From the NCBI RefSeq assembly GCF_901933205.1, contig NC_044581.1, positions 11,481,501-11,545,500 on the forward strand: a DNA stretch of 64,000 bases, written 5' to 3'. This stretch comes from Camarhynchus parvulus (lineage: Eukaryota; Chordata; Aves; Passeriformes; Thraupidae). Both the position numbers and the translations under genes were made by a program. The notes under the pieces were generated by a model. The model was given only the letters and a program-made list of their open reading frames with translations, had not been told where the DNA came from and ran no database searches. This document shows, one piece after another, positions 37,108 to 49,259 of the stretch (positions are counted from its first letter, which is position 1; every line of letters starts with the position of its first letter).

Positions 37108-40100
37108 AAGGCAAAACAAATCCATTCTACCTCTGACTTCTGTCACCAGTACTGAGTGCTTTGGAAACTGTGCCCAGTGCTGTAAAACCCACTGTGGTGG
37201 AACTACTTCTGTGCTTTGTAGTCTAGATTTTCTTTTTCTACACCATTTTATCAAATAACAGCACTGTGTACTGGCTCTAACTTTGCATTTATGATTGTCC
37301 TAATTTTCATATGCTAAATTTGTACATTCTCAAAACTTTCAAAGCTACAGGCACAATATATGTCATTACTTGAGGTTGTTCTTGCAAATTCTTTAATTGG
37401 TTGCAGAAGTTATTATTTATAGTACTGTCTTAGTGGAAAAATTGCATGTCACTACTTTGAAAGAGCAAAGATCTGTTTGTGTTTATTTGTCATAGACATT
37501 TACATTTGTAGTTGTCCATAAGCAAGCGATGATTCACAATCATCCTAAATCAGGATGTAGTGGCTTCAAATATTCAGTAGTCCCTGGATAATCATTCTTG
37601 CACAGTAAAATGCTTGAAACAGAGTTTTGAATTGTTTTTTCCATCTCCAGTTTTATCTTTTTCTTGTGGCCATGGGCAGTGGCTTGAAAATGTTTCTATT
37701 GAAGGATGTTAATCTTTGATAAATGCCATGTTATGGATAAGTACTTCCGCATTAGTTTAAAGCATATGTATCTCATTTCCATGCAATTAAATGATATTCA
37801 GTTCCTTAAAAGTGATACCTTGCTGAGGTTTTTTCCTTTCATAACACATGTATTAGTTCTCAGTGAAACTGTTAAATAACTGGGATTTCTTACTGATTTA
37901 GTCTGGATAGTATTTAATTAAAATGCAGTTTGTGACAGGACTTGTTTTGGCTGCAATGGATTTTTTTTTAAGTGCTCTGTTTGTTAGGGGCACTTGACAC
38001 AAATGTGGAAGAAATGTTTTCTGTCCCACAGAGACTATAAAACAAGTGGCTAATCTTAATTCCCTCGAAATTTGTGAAAATGAATGTCTTTTCTGGTTAA
38101 TTATTTATAAGACAGCTGTCATGTTGTTTTCAGGTGTTGAGGTAATTTTAAATTATTTTTTTCATTTTATGTTCTATTTTAAATTGATTGAAAATGAAGT
38201 CTCTATCTCTACAACATAATGCCTTTATTAAAATCAGGAGAAAATGTCCAGCTCTGTACTGTTATCTGTGATCCTAGAGGTTTCATCTGGGTTCCTGGAT
38301 TCTTGGCACATGGATATTTAATATATTTGCAAGATGGTATGTGTGTAGGAGTGTCTACTAACAGCTTTAATCCAGTGTGTTTTGCATAGTTAATAACATC
38401 TGTAATACTAGGAATTAGGAAGAATTTTGTCATTTTGGTAGAATAAAATTCAAATGTTTGTAAATAAAGCTTGAAACAGCTGTAAATTTATTGGTACCAA
38501 TGATTAATTATTCTGTAGTTTTGTGATACACTAAACTTGTTCCTTTACAAAGGCATGAAGGAATTCAAAGTTGTGCTAGATGTTGATATGATAAAGATGC
38601 TGACAGGAGTTCATCTTTGACTGTGCCAGGCAGGTAGTGTAGTGCAACTTGAGATATGACTTTGGATAACTTTAAAAAAATTTTTTTTCATTGTTATTGT
38701 TGGGATATCTTTATTTGTTTCATTGTTGTTGAGTGTGTTTAACAACTATTTTCTTAAAACTGGCTTGAGAAACTTTCATGTGTCATCACACTGAAGAAAT
38801 TACATATCATATATTACATATCACTACAGAAATAAAATTCTGCTTAGTGTGAACCACTACTGAATCACTGAAATAGAGCAACAGTTCCCTGATGTAATTT
38901 GAAATAGAAGCATACTGTGGGATTGACAATACCAAATGAAACTTTATAAAAATACTTATAGGATAGAGAGTATTCTAAACTTAAGGCATTTTTATTTTTG
39001 AGGTTCTGGCAAATCGTACTGCTGCCAAAGAAATCTGATAAGCCTGGTCAAAACTTTTTCTTATCTATTTGATCTTTTCCTATGTACACCAGAGCCAATC
39101 TTTTGTTTCCATACCTTTTGTCGTGTGGTATAGACACAAATGAGGTGCTATGCTTTGGATTTGCAGTCTCAGGAGACTTTTGTGCTTGCTGCAGGAAGGC
39201 ATGCTGGTTTGATTCCTGCTTTACTGTTAGGAGAGCAGACTGCTCTGAACTTATTTTTTTAACCTCAAATGTTGCACTAGCTTAAATATAAAGTAAGGTG
39301 TATAATAATTGGAGTTACTTGTAGATGTAACAAAGGCATTTGACTGTGAGTGTTTGGGGGGAAGAAAGAGAAGGATTCTTCTGACTTGATTTTTACCCTG
39401 AAGATGTGAGCTAGCTTTTGCTGAAATTGGTAAGAGTCTGTTGTTTTCACCAGGCATTAAACTGAGTTCTGACCACGCTGGGCTCGGACAGCTCAGAAAT
39501 AGGATTTCCAAAGTAGCCTGTCCTATTATCCTGAAATATGAGTTCTGCTAACACTGCTTACCTGTTGCTTGCTGGAGTTGCCCAGAGTGCTGTGCCTGTT
39601 CCCTGAGCAGGGCAGCTGTTTATCATCAAGCTGTCACAGAGCCACTGTGGCCAGGACCCCACAGTGGGTACTGGACGTGTGACATGTTTGGAATGCACAT
39701 GTACCAGCTGAGGCCCCTATGCACCTCATGAAACAGGCATCGAGTAAACAAATTAATTTACAGGGAGCAGCCAGAGGTGTGAGCAGACTCTGGGTTTCCC
39801 ATCTATAGAACTCTGCCCCCGTGGTTTAAATGGTGTCACCAGGGAAAGACTGTCAGACACAGCCTTATTGCCTGTACCCTCCCAGTGTGAGTGCTGCTGG
39901 CACAAACAGCTCTGCTAAGGCTGCACACTTTGTCTTTAAGTTTTAAATCTATGGCCACTGCTCACAGGTAAACTGCATTAAAAAAGCTACCATTTCAGAG
40001 GCCTGGATGATCCCATTCTGGGGGGAATAGTTATTTTTTTGTATTGTTATAGCAAACAATTGCAGTTAAAGTGAGATTGGTGGTAGTTGACTTTTAAGTA

Positions 40101-40532
40101 CCAACAGAAGTTTAAAACAATAAACTTGCTCACCAGTCATTTCTCAGAAAGCATTCCTAAGGCCATTTTATATTTCACATTTGTAATGATAACATTCCAA
40201 ATATCACTTTCCGTCATCTTGCATATCTGTAGCTCAAACAAAATAAAAATACACTCTTCATCAGTTACAGTTATACATTCTTAATGTCTTTATTCATTAT
40301 AACCCAAAATAAAATAACTATTTCTGTATTTAACATCTATTAAGTAAAGATTAATCTAGGATAGAAGCTGTTATGACATTCTTGCTTAAGAAAAAGATTC
40401 TTCATGCATCCAACAATCATCTAAATTTTACTCCCAAAAGAGAAGGTATCTAGATTGAAGAAGAAAATAATGCCCATTGAGTAGTTTAAAATGAGCACTT
40501 TCCTGGACTGGGACAAAGGAAATTCAGCAATC
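37108..40532. other. AT-rich unique sequence with a GC-richer patch
   Basis: About 39560-39760 is GC-richer (GAGCAGGGCAGCTG, CCACTGTGGCCAGGACCCC) and has no recognised identity. The rest is AT-rich with no gene-like frame. Confidence 0.55.
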
Positions 40533-40546
40533 TTTTTTTTTTTTTT
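40533..40546. repeat. Poly(T) run, 14 bases
   Basis: T14 about 100 bases before the exon-like segment at 40648. It could also be the minus-strand poly(A) tail of a small retro-insertion, though I see no insertion body. Confidence 0.85.
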
Positions 40547-40617
40547 CCTTCAAGAAATCTGCTCAGATTTCATCTCTGTATGATTTTCAGATGTCTTTGC
40601 GTACCCATCTGACTCCT

Positions 40618-40810
40618 TGTCCGTGTCCCTCTCTCTCTCTCTTGCAGTTTGTGCCGTGAATCCCTGCAGAATTCCCGGGTCCCGCGGAGCTGAGGTGAGT
40701 GGCCGGGCATCTTTTGGAGCTCTCATCCATCCCCCAGGAATGTTCGCTGTCCCGAATCCCGGTGTGCGAGCCAGCAGATGGTGCTGTGCAGCATCTTATG
40801 GCTCCTCACA
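40618..40810. other. Small CpG-dense patch
   Basis: About ten CpG dinucleotides fall within about 190 bases (GTGCCGTG, CCCGGG, CCCGCGG, GGCCGGG, GTTCGCTG, CCCGAATCCCGG, GTGCGAG, ACCCGCTG). The sequence for kilobases on each side is AT-rich and almost CpG-free. It sits directly after a T14 run (40533-40546) and a CT-repeat (40627-40643). It overlaps an exon-like segment at 40648-40694. It may be a small unmethylated element, a promoter or exon remnant, or a young GC-rich insertion. I recognise no repeat family here. Confidence 0.6.
40648..40694 (+). other. Candidate short exon with strong splice sites
   Basis: The segment follows a long pyrimidine tract ending in CTCTCTCTCTCTTGCAG, a near-ideal acceptor. 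It ends in GCTGAG followed by GTGAGT, a strong donor. The 47-base segment is open in one frame (after two bases), reading CAVNPCRIPGSRGAE; the other two frames contain stops. Length 47 is not a multiple of 3, so skipping it would shift the frame. It lies inside the CpG-dense patch. I recognise no protein family. It could equally be a non-coding RNA exon or chance. Confidence 0.3.
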
Positions 40811-41241
40811 CCCGCTGGAGTCACTGCTGAAGCACAAAACTACTTAAAAGTTTCTAGTGCAATTCCTGAGCTGAAACAAATGTTTGTGGAATTAAGTAGT
40901 GATTTCCTTTAAGTCTGGGGGACTATTTTAGTGGGTATGTTTTCAGTCATTAGATGTTAACATATGCCATATATTGTTTTGTTTTTTTCCTGATGGAATC
41001 AGGGGTACCCAAGCACACTTAAACCAACTGTAACTGCTCATGTCACTTAGTAAAGGTTTGAATTTTCTGACAGAATAACTAATAAAACTTTAATATTAAG
41101 AGCTAAAATATTTTAGAAGAGAAAAATTCTGGAAACTGTAAGTAAAAACAGCAGCTAGCATTTTATTTATGGAATACAGATGAGGGAAAGTTTGTTTTGT
41201 TTTTTTTTTCTTTCAACAATAACCCTTGCTGTGTGAATAGA

Positions 41242-41272
41242 ATAAACCAGTTGAAATATCCAACTGGTTTAT
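41242..41272. repeat. 12-bp perfect inverted repeat with 7-base loop
   Basis: The arm ATAAACCAGTTG at 41242-41253 is followed by AAATATC and its exact reverse complement CAACTGGTTTAT at 41261-41272. The stem is too short for a microRNA precursor. It could be a paired regulatory site or a small hairpin. Confidence 0.85.
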
Positions 41273-43584
41273 ATATTGCATACTGAGAGGCTAAAAGCAT
41301 ATAGTAAGGTAATTCAACCTTGATCTATCTTTTAGATTGAAAACTACTTGTAACAAATGAAATTATCTTGTATTTAGCTCCAAATTGCAGTGTAGCTGTG
41401 CCTTGCTGTAGGATTCAGTTATTTAACAAAAGGGTTAAGTGAAAATTCTGATGCAAGACTCAAATATGGAGCACTTGAATAGTAAATAAGATTGTTCCAA
41501 GGTTTCAATTTGTTGTATTAGTCAGTGACAAGTACAACATTTTTAATGCATGCCATAAGATCAGTCTACCCAAAGTAAACAAGCAGTAGTCTGTGTGCAT
41601 CTCCAGCAATTGGTTCGGGTTAGATGTATGCAGCTTTGTTTCTGATAATGGATTCAAGTTCAACATAAATAAAAACAGTGTACATTAAGGAGGATAAATA
41701 TCTAATTGCCATAATCTGCATCTAGAATTGAATGGATGTAAACATGCTAGCCACAGAAGACAATTCCTCAGAACAGAAAGGAGCTAGTTGGATGATTATT
41801 AGCAAAACAGCAGTACTTCTTTTGTCTCTTAAGCCTTTCCTCTTTAAAGATGGAAACTATAATTTTTGAAACACCTTTTAAAAATCATAGCGTTTGAACC
41901 TTTTAAATATGAGATGAAATTGTATTATGTGGTTTATATACATTTTCTGGCACTGCAGTAAAATGCATCCTTTGTAGGTTGAAAGATTGTTAGACTGCTA
42001 AAAGTTTTGATATAATTTAAAATAGTTTTTTACACAGAACTCAATGTAAGCTCAGAAATTATATTTCTTTTTATCTCAACACTTAAAAGAATGAAATAAT
42101 ATTTTTGTCAGTGTGCATGAACAAGATACAAATAGTATTTTATGTTTTTTTGGTTATAAGTGATGTTTTAAAATGTACTGTGGTTGTTTGATTTGACAAA
42201 GAATGCAGAGTATTTGCTTTCAGAATGCACAGTATAGACCCAGCAGAATTTTGTTTCTAACAAGCATCCTGGTTATTTAAAGTTGCATCTGACAGAATTC
42301 AAAACTATTAATGCTGGGCTGAGAAGTTTGAGGTGAATATCTTGGCTTAGAAAAGTACTGGGAAAATGTGACTGATTTGAATTACATATATTGCTTTCCC
42401 AAGAGCCAGGGTTTGTTATTTTTGACAACTGACAATATACTTAAGGAGCTGCATTCACCTGTTTACTTACTAAAGAAAAAAAACTAAACCGTCCTTTTTA
42501 ACAGAATTTTTTCCCTATTTTTCTGAATGTTTGTTTATGCTTAAGTATATTTGGCTTTTAAGAAACATAATTAAATATATTTCTACCTTCTAACAATCTA
42601 CTAGTCTCAGATTTACATTGAACATATAAGACATTGAAACTAAATGCCTTGTGCATTAAAAAAGATAAATGAGATAAGAAAAATATAATATTGATAAATG
42701 ACAAAAGATGAGGCTGAATTTGAAAACACAGTTAACCACTCTGACAGTGTTCAGACTTAGTACCTTCATGTCAGGGCTTTAATTGTTTCTAATGAACCTA
42801 ATTAATTTTTTTTAAAGAAAATCTTATATTTAAACAGACATTTCAGAATTTGGAGCCTCTTTGAAATTACTCTAAAATGGTGATATTTTTCAAAAGTTTA
42901 TCAGTTTCAAAACTTACAAAAGAAAATGCTGTGAACTATTTGTAGCTAAATTACTTTTTTTCAGCTATATTTTTGCATCATTTCTGTATAATTAATGATT
43001 TTTAAAAATTAACAGTAGGTTTGCAGTATTATTGCTCTGAAATTAATGGGTGAAAAATTGTAGTTAGGAGCTCAGAATCAGTATCATGTCTTCAAGATTA
43101 TAGTAATATAGATAAAAATGTAGTAATACAGACCAAAATAATCTTCCACTATACTAATATGAACCTGCTATCACTGGGTTGTGAAAATGTACTTACTCCT
43201 CACAAAAAATTAAAATTGTCCATAGGGACTGTTTGATCTTGCAAAGATTCCCTTACATTTGTAAATAAGAGATATATTTCTAACGTTTCTTTTAGGGGAA
43301 AGTAAACTATTTTTTCCTTACAGAAGGCAAACTTTTTAGTAGGATCATTGAAACATTAAAACTTCAGGAATATGTATTATTTGCTTGTGAATGCAAATCA
43401 TTAATTTTGTGATGGAGTGCAATCTAGTTTCTTCAGGTATTTCTATTTAATATCCTGGAAATGGATATTGAAATGACTAAATTGCTTGTCCTTGAACTCA
43501 TTGCATTACTACACTTCATCTCACTTCATCATTTAATTTGTATGGTTTCCAAATCTACGTGATTATCATCTATTAGTACCCTTG

Positions 43585-43598
43585 GTGGCAGAGGGCAG
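43585..43598 (+). promoter_or_regulatory. Weak CTCF-like site
   Basis: GTGGCAGAGGGCAG matches the AGAGGGCAG half of the CTCF core well, but the preceding CCAC part poorly. It is reported only as a possible site. The flanking sequence to 43690 is unique and not low-complexity. Confidence 0.15.
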
Positions 43599-44556
43599 GA
43601 CACTGTTGTATCAGAGTTAATAAAGCAGAAACACAAGCCTAATTACTATGGGAGGTAAGCCATGCTGGCAAGATTTACCTTTCACATAATGCCTATATGT
43701 GTTTAATATTTACAAATAAAGATGGATAAATAGGCATCTCTCTCTGCGTGTGTCTGTCCTATGTTGACATAATTCATTTTTGTATTACAATTCTTGATAC
43801 ATTCTCCTTTTTTTTCCTTCTCCTTTATATCCCTGAATATATTACTGTAATCGCTCTCAGATGCTTTATGTTCAATTTTGAAAACTTAGCTAGACATGGA
43901 AGCTTTCATCTGAGTTAAATGATTATGCAAATATAGTGTAGATGCTCTCAGGCATTGCTTCTACCTCTGCAAATTTATATTAACAAGTGCATATTGTATA
44001 TATTAGTTTCAGATTTATTCAAAGTGGTCTGTGCATAGCAAACTGAAAACACTTGTCATGGTAGTATTAAATATAATGAGTACAGAATATTAAACATGAT
44101 TTTGTATGGAATTTTAATTCGGTGGTCTGTATTTGTATATATTTGTATGCAAGTATCTGCATGCATGTGTATGTAAAGAAATCAGTGCCAAAAAAACTTA
44201 TTTTGCTGCCACTGTGTTATTACTCGCCATGAAAATATAATTTTGCCCACAGTTCCTATAAATCAGAGTGATTTTAAAGATGAAATGACTTAACTATACT
44301 TCAAATCTCTACAAGTAATCCACATATTTTAAAGATGCATAAATTTCACATTTGCAAGTATAAGTGTATTTAATTTACTGGGTGTCATGTCAGTCTGGAA
44401 ACTTTTAAGTCTTTGTCCGAGTGGTATTTATGATAATTTTGTTCTGAAGTGATGCAGTCTTTATTCAATAAAAATAAATATGCACAAGTTATTGTGCTAT
44501 GAGACTGAAATATGTTACAGTAGTTTATACAAGACTTTATATAAAATGTTTTATTG

Positions 44557-44620
44557 ATTGACTCTATGTCAATTTTAATTTAAGCTTTATGATTCAATCT
44601 GTGTCTATTTTTAATTTAAG
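44557..44620. repeat. Imperfect tandem duplication, about 35-bp spacing
   Basis: ATTGACTCTATGTCAATTTT continues AATTTAAG. It recurs about 35 bases on as ATTCAATCTGTGTCTATTTT, continuing TAATTTAAG. Divergence suggests an older duplication. Confidence 0.65.
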
Positions 44621-45463
44621 TGGATTACATTCCGTAAAGATCCTTTTACTGTATTGACTTGGATGTACCATATTATTAGGTACTATGAGTTCAGCTTCTG
44701 CAAATCTGTTAATACATAAAACCATAAGAAGCCTCTTATGTTCAAACCAGGTTAGAGTGAAGACATCAGATTAATATTTGATCATGTAGAAGTGCCCTTA
44801 ATCAGATTTACTTATTTCTCAGAGTGTTTCTGCAATTATCATAATTGTTGTGCTAAATATGTTTGTCTTTATATCTGGCTTTGGGCATAATCTTCTCTCT
44901 TGAAACCCTCTCATTGTGGGACTTGGATTCCTGCACAAAACCCAATTAATATTAAGATGACAGTCCCTGATGAGTTCCCAAGGAGCCAGCAGCTGAGCAG
45001 ACTCTGTAACGTTCTTAAGTACAGACTACTTGAATGATCAAGAGCATCTGAGGGAGACATACAATTCAATAATCCCTTTCTCAGGAAAGTCAAGAGTCCT
45101 GTGAGATAAGAGTGAAATCAAAGGAACACATCAGAAAGAAAATGACTGGTATAGTCTTGTAGTGTCTCTATTAAAATGCAAAAGTTATGGATTTTTTTAG
45201 GGGTGATGGGAACCTTTTCTGTTTTATTGATTTCTTTTTATAGTTTGATGATTTCTCTAAGATTATCTTAAAAGCTTGAAGAAAAAAGGGACTTCATCAA
45301 AAGGTATTCTGTGTGACAGGCACATACATACTTTTTGTTTCCATTATATTAATTAATACAGCACTTTTCAGTGGTTCTTAGTTTTGAGACTTAAACTTAT
45401 GCACTTTATGTATGTGGTACATTTGTCAGAGTTGTTTTTCACGATGGTGACCCACAAATGATA

Positions 45464-45485
45464 AATAAGTCACATGTGACTTATT
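45464..45485. repeat. 22-bp perfect palindrome with E-box core
   Basis: Eleven bases AATAAGTCACA are followed at once by their exact reverse complement TGTGACTTATT. The centre is CACATGTG, an E-box (CANNTG). The outer arms contain AAGTCA/TGACTT, resembling bZIP or nuclear-receptor half-sites. The perfect symmetry is visible directly; the binding role is inferred. Confidence 0.8.
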
Positions 45486-46659
45486 CTGTAAGATTTGTTC
45501 CTTGAAAAAACGGAGCAGCAGAAAAGCAGTGCTGTTTACTGGATTTTGTATGCATCAAAATGGCAACAGCTGCTCTTTTCTGATGCCCTCTTCTATGATC
45601 TAATATCAACCACTGAATTTGCTCTCTGATGATAGTGTGCTAACCTATTGATTTGTAATCAGAAATTGGTTTCCTGTCACTTTAAAAGGGAAGCACTAAG
45701 GGGCAGTAAAAACAAGCCTGTCTGTTCTGGATAAAGCTCTGGTTCAGGCTCCATGCTGGACATTTTCTTATTTTAAAGAGTTCACTTTTTTTTTTTTTAA
45801 AGAAGGTACTTAAATTAATCAGAAAAGTCGTATTACCTTTTAACTTATGATGTTGTGCAGGGTTCATGTATTTGAATTGCTCTTGAAGTCCTTCTTATAG
45901 CTGTAGTCATATCAATAATTAAGATTTTATTTTATTAATGCTTGTATAGCCTAAGCTGATATTTCTTGAGGTTAAAAAAACACAAACCAAACAAAACATC
46001 TCAATGCTGGTAAGTGTTCTTTCACTGTAGATTTACATTTTTAACAAAGTTTCATTGTCTGAAACTTGTTAGACAGTAAGATAGTAAATATTACTAAGTG
46101 ATCAAAAATGCTCTCCTTTATCTTTGTTAGTGTTCCTGCATTGTCCCTTAAATTTGTCTTGTGTATTTCACTGAATAGATTTATTCAAGTAGCTACATAA
46201 ATTTTTGTTTCAAAACCAGTAGGACTGTAATGGAATGCAGCACGGGCACTTTCTAAATGCACATTTTTAAGTCTTGCTCATTCTCTGTTTTTAGTTCCGT
46301 TTATTGTATATTATGGTAAACTTTGCAGCTGAGGACATTATCCTAAGAAAGTGTAATATTACATTAGAAGTATGACCTGCCAACATAAGCATTTCTGTTC
46401 ATTTTCCCATGCCAAATTAGACTAAATTATGAAAGATGTGAAATACAATGTGCCTTCTAGTTTTCTTCTTCCTAGTTAATATTCAAAACAATCAAGAAGA
46501 AAAAATGAATATCCAAATCATACATATGTATATGCCTTTCAAGCTTTATAATAGAGGCAAAATAACCCCTTACTTGGTTAAAATCCAGCTTAAGAGTCAA
46601 CATACAAAGGTGACTGCTGTATAATATTAGACATATCTGTATTATGTGGGCATGTTACT

Positions 46660-46765
46660 GCTCCACCAGAATCTCTCAATAGTAATTATTATGCCAAGCA
46701 CCCTGTTGGCACAATTACACTAAAGCTCTAATTAGTAGCAGTAAGATTAGAACCCCTACATGTTA
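46660..46765. promoter_or_regulatory. Candidate conserved regulatory element
   Basis: Contains GTAATTATTATGCCAAGCAC, CTGTTGGCACAATTACAC and GCTCTAATTAGTAGCAG. TGCCAA (46692-46697) and TTGGCA (46706-46711) form an inverted pair of NFI-type half-sites, though in the outward orientation with an 8-base gap. They are flanked by homeodomain ATTA/TAAT cores. Function is inferred. Confidence 0.3.
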
Positions 46766-49259
46766 AATCTGTAGAGGCAAAGCTGAGTGAAGGATTTAAA
46801 ACAGTTTCAAAACATTGTATTGTCTTTATTACAGTCTTTATATTTCAGTAAAGAAGGGTTTTCTATAAAATGCACTTAAAATAATCTGGTTCTGTCACTA
46901 AAAATAGGAAAGATAAGGTAATTGCAGTCAAACCTCAGTACTCTGCCTCTATCTAGGTGCTTTATATCTCAAGTGTCAAATCCAGTGAACTCTGGTGGAA
47001 GTTACATCCTTCGAAGCTTTTCCTTCCATGAATTGCTGGGGTTTGGGTGGATAAAGGCTTTTCCTGCTGCCTTCAGTTCCTTCTCAGTGACTGCTGAGTG
47101 CTCTGTGCTGGAAGTGTCTGGCACGTGGCAAGTCTTATGTCACAACTTTATCGGTAGCTAAACATGATCCTTGTTAATTCACGCCTTTCTCCATTTCACT
47201 CTTCACCGTTTTTTCTGTAAAGTAATGAAAACACCAAGTTCATTGTCCAGCTGCAGCTTTACAGACAGCACACAAACACTGGGCACTGCCAGTCTGAAGC
47301 TGCTCCCTTAGAGAGGACGAGCAGAAGCCAACACAAATGGTATCAAAGGATTGATTCCATTATTTGAAAAGTTGTGGTCTCACCACCTGTCCAATACAAG
47401 GAGATTTTAGCAGATTTGAAATGACTGATGATGCATCCTCATCTACATTTGGTATCTACTAATTCTGAGTTTACTGTATAACTCTTATATACTGTTTTTT
47501 TCCTCTGATGTTGGGTCATTAGATACAAAATATTCAAGTAAGGGATCAGTTGATTCTTAGAATAAGTAGAGATTACATGCCTAAAGCATTCTACTTCTGT
47601 TTCTTAGTATACTTTGTATTTGACAGGGAGGTAGCCTGTATTTTCTGGATTCTCTGTTTTAGGAACAATTTCTTTAGCTGTGCTGAACTGTAATAATGAT
47701 TCCCCTCATCAATTTATTTATTCTTTTTTATAGCATATGCCAATTTCTCACTGAGAAAATGATTGTATGATTGCTTTGTCTTAACGTTTATTGATTGCAT
47801 AGTGCCACTACCATTAATGAAGGAAGCTGGATGCAAAGCTAACTGAACCTGGTGAATATATTCCCACTGGCTCCAGTAAGATTTGAATTATGCCTACAGT
47901 GGAAACAGACTTTATTGAACTCTCCTCAAGCTTCTCCTAAGGGGACGAGGACACCTTTTGTGCTTCTTATCTGGGTTACTTTAGAGGCAGAGTTTTGAGC
48001 AAAACAGGAAGGCAGGGACCCAGGAATTAATTTTATGAGGGATCTTGCACATCACCATTTCATGTTTCAGGATACTATTTAATGCTATAGTACATCTCAC
48101 TAACTTGGTCTGACAAAAGAAACACAAGACAATATTGGGAGTGAAGGGGTTGCCTACATTTAAAGGTTCCTCCTACTGTGTTTTTCCCCAGTAGAAGAGG
48201 GACTCTCACATGACAGTACTGCTGTGTTTTGTCAGCCCAAGAAGAGACATTAAGGTATTTTTCTGTATAGCTTCAGGCTGGTTCAGTGATTTGTGCTGCT
48301 GCAAGGAGCAGCACAGAGTACAGTCTCCATTACATTGCACTAACTCCACTCAGACAGCCTCGTATAATCAATCTAGTTAAATACCTTTCTTTGTAAATGC
48401 CTGGATGTTGAGGGCACAGGTGAAAATCATCAGTGCTCTAAAGGTATTGGGTTTTTATATGTATTATTCAGACTTAATTTATATACAGTCATTGTTATCT
48501 GTAATATGTGGCAGACTCAAGAGCCTGCTGTCTTAGTTTCAATATTTACCCTAATTTTTTTTAAAATATATTTTTAGTCTCAACTGCAGGGAAGAAGGCT
48601 TGTAAAGCAAAAGAAAAATTATTTATGAATAATAAAATAGCTGTTGTTAAATAACATATTTCATTATTTTAATGAATTCAAAAATTGTTAAAGTTCATGT
48701 TTCTCTCATTGTTCCTGCTATTAAATGCATATTAGTGTGGTCATTTTTGTTTAATGGAAACAAATAACAGTTAATCTTATTGGGAGGTTAAGTGGGTTTA
48801 CTCTGTAAAGGGCAAATCCCAGATGAATGTTTTCTTTTTTAAAGAATAGCTTTAGTCACTGACAGATGGTCTCTGTCTGAGTCTCCCTGTAGGCAGATAC
48901 AGTTTCTTTTTACACGTTTATGAAAGTTGTAGATACAGATATTCAGTAATATGCTGTTGTGCAGGACAAAGAGCAAGTCTGGTGGATTGATAGGATTAGA
49001 TTTCAGAACAGTGACATATGGTTGGTTTACCAAAGTGGACAAAATTTGAAAGGAAAAAGAAGTATCTACAGCTACTCGCATAATGGAAGAACTTATATTT
49101 GGCCAATTGCCTCTTACACAAGACAGTAGGGTAACTCTTATTTAACTCTGCTTAGAGCTGGGTATATCATTATTAGGTTCTGATTGTGTGCATTTCTGGC
49201 TTTCAGATAACTCTGCAAACAAATTGCCATGTAATCTTAAGTGCAGAAAAGCAGTAATG
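46766..49259. other. AT-rich unique sequence, no gene seen
   Basis: Frames of 79-80 codons (46922-47161 plus, 48839-49081 minus) have no domain. It contains the hairpin at 48292. Confidence 0.55.
48292..48315. repeat. 9-bp stem hairpin, 6-base loop
   Basis: TGTGCTGCT (48292-48300), loop GCAAGG, then AGCAGCACA (48307-48315), an exact complement. The stem is GC-rich compared with its surroundings. It is too short for a microRNA hairpin by itself, and the flanks do not extend the pairing. Confidence 0.8.

Larger units (their letters stand above)
41273..46659. other. AT-rich unique sequence, no gene seen
   Basis: Very AT-rich, with few frames over 60 codons. It contains the 22-bp palindrome, the duplication at 44557 and the weak CTCF-like site. 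Confidence 0.6.

Noticed and set aside
36916..37254. 112-codon minus-strand frame
   Set aside because: Crosses the CR1 3' fragment at 37022-37107, antisense to it.
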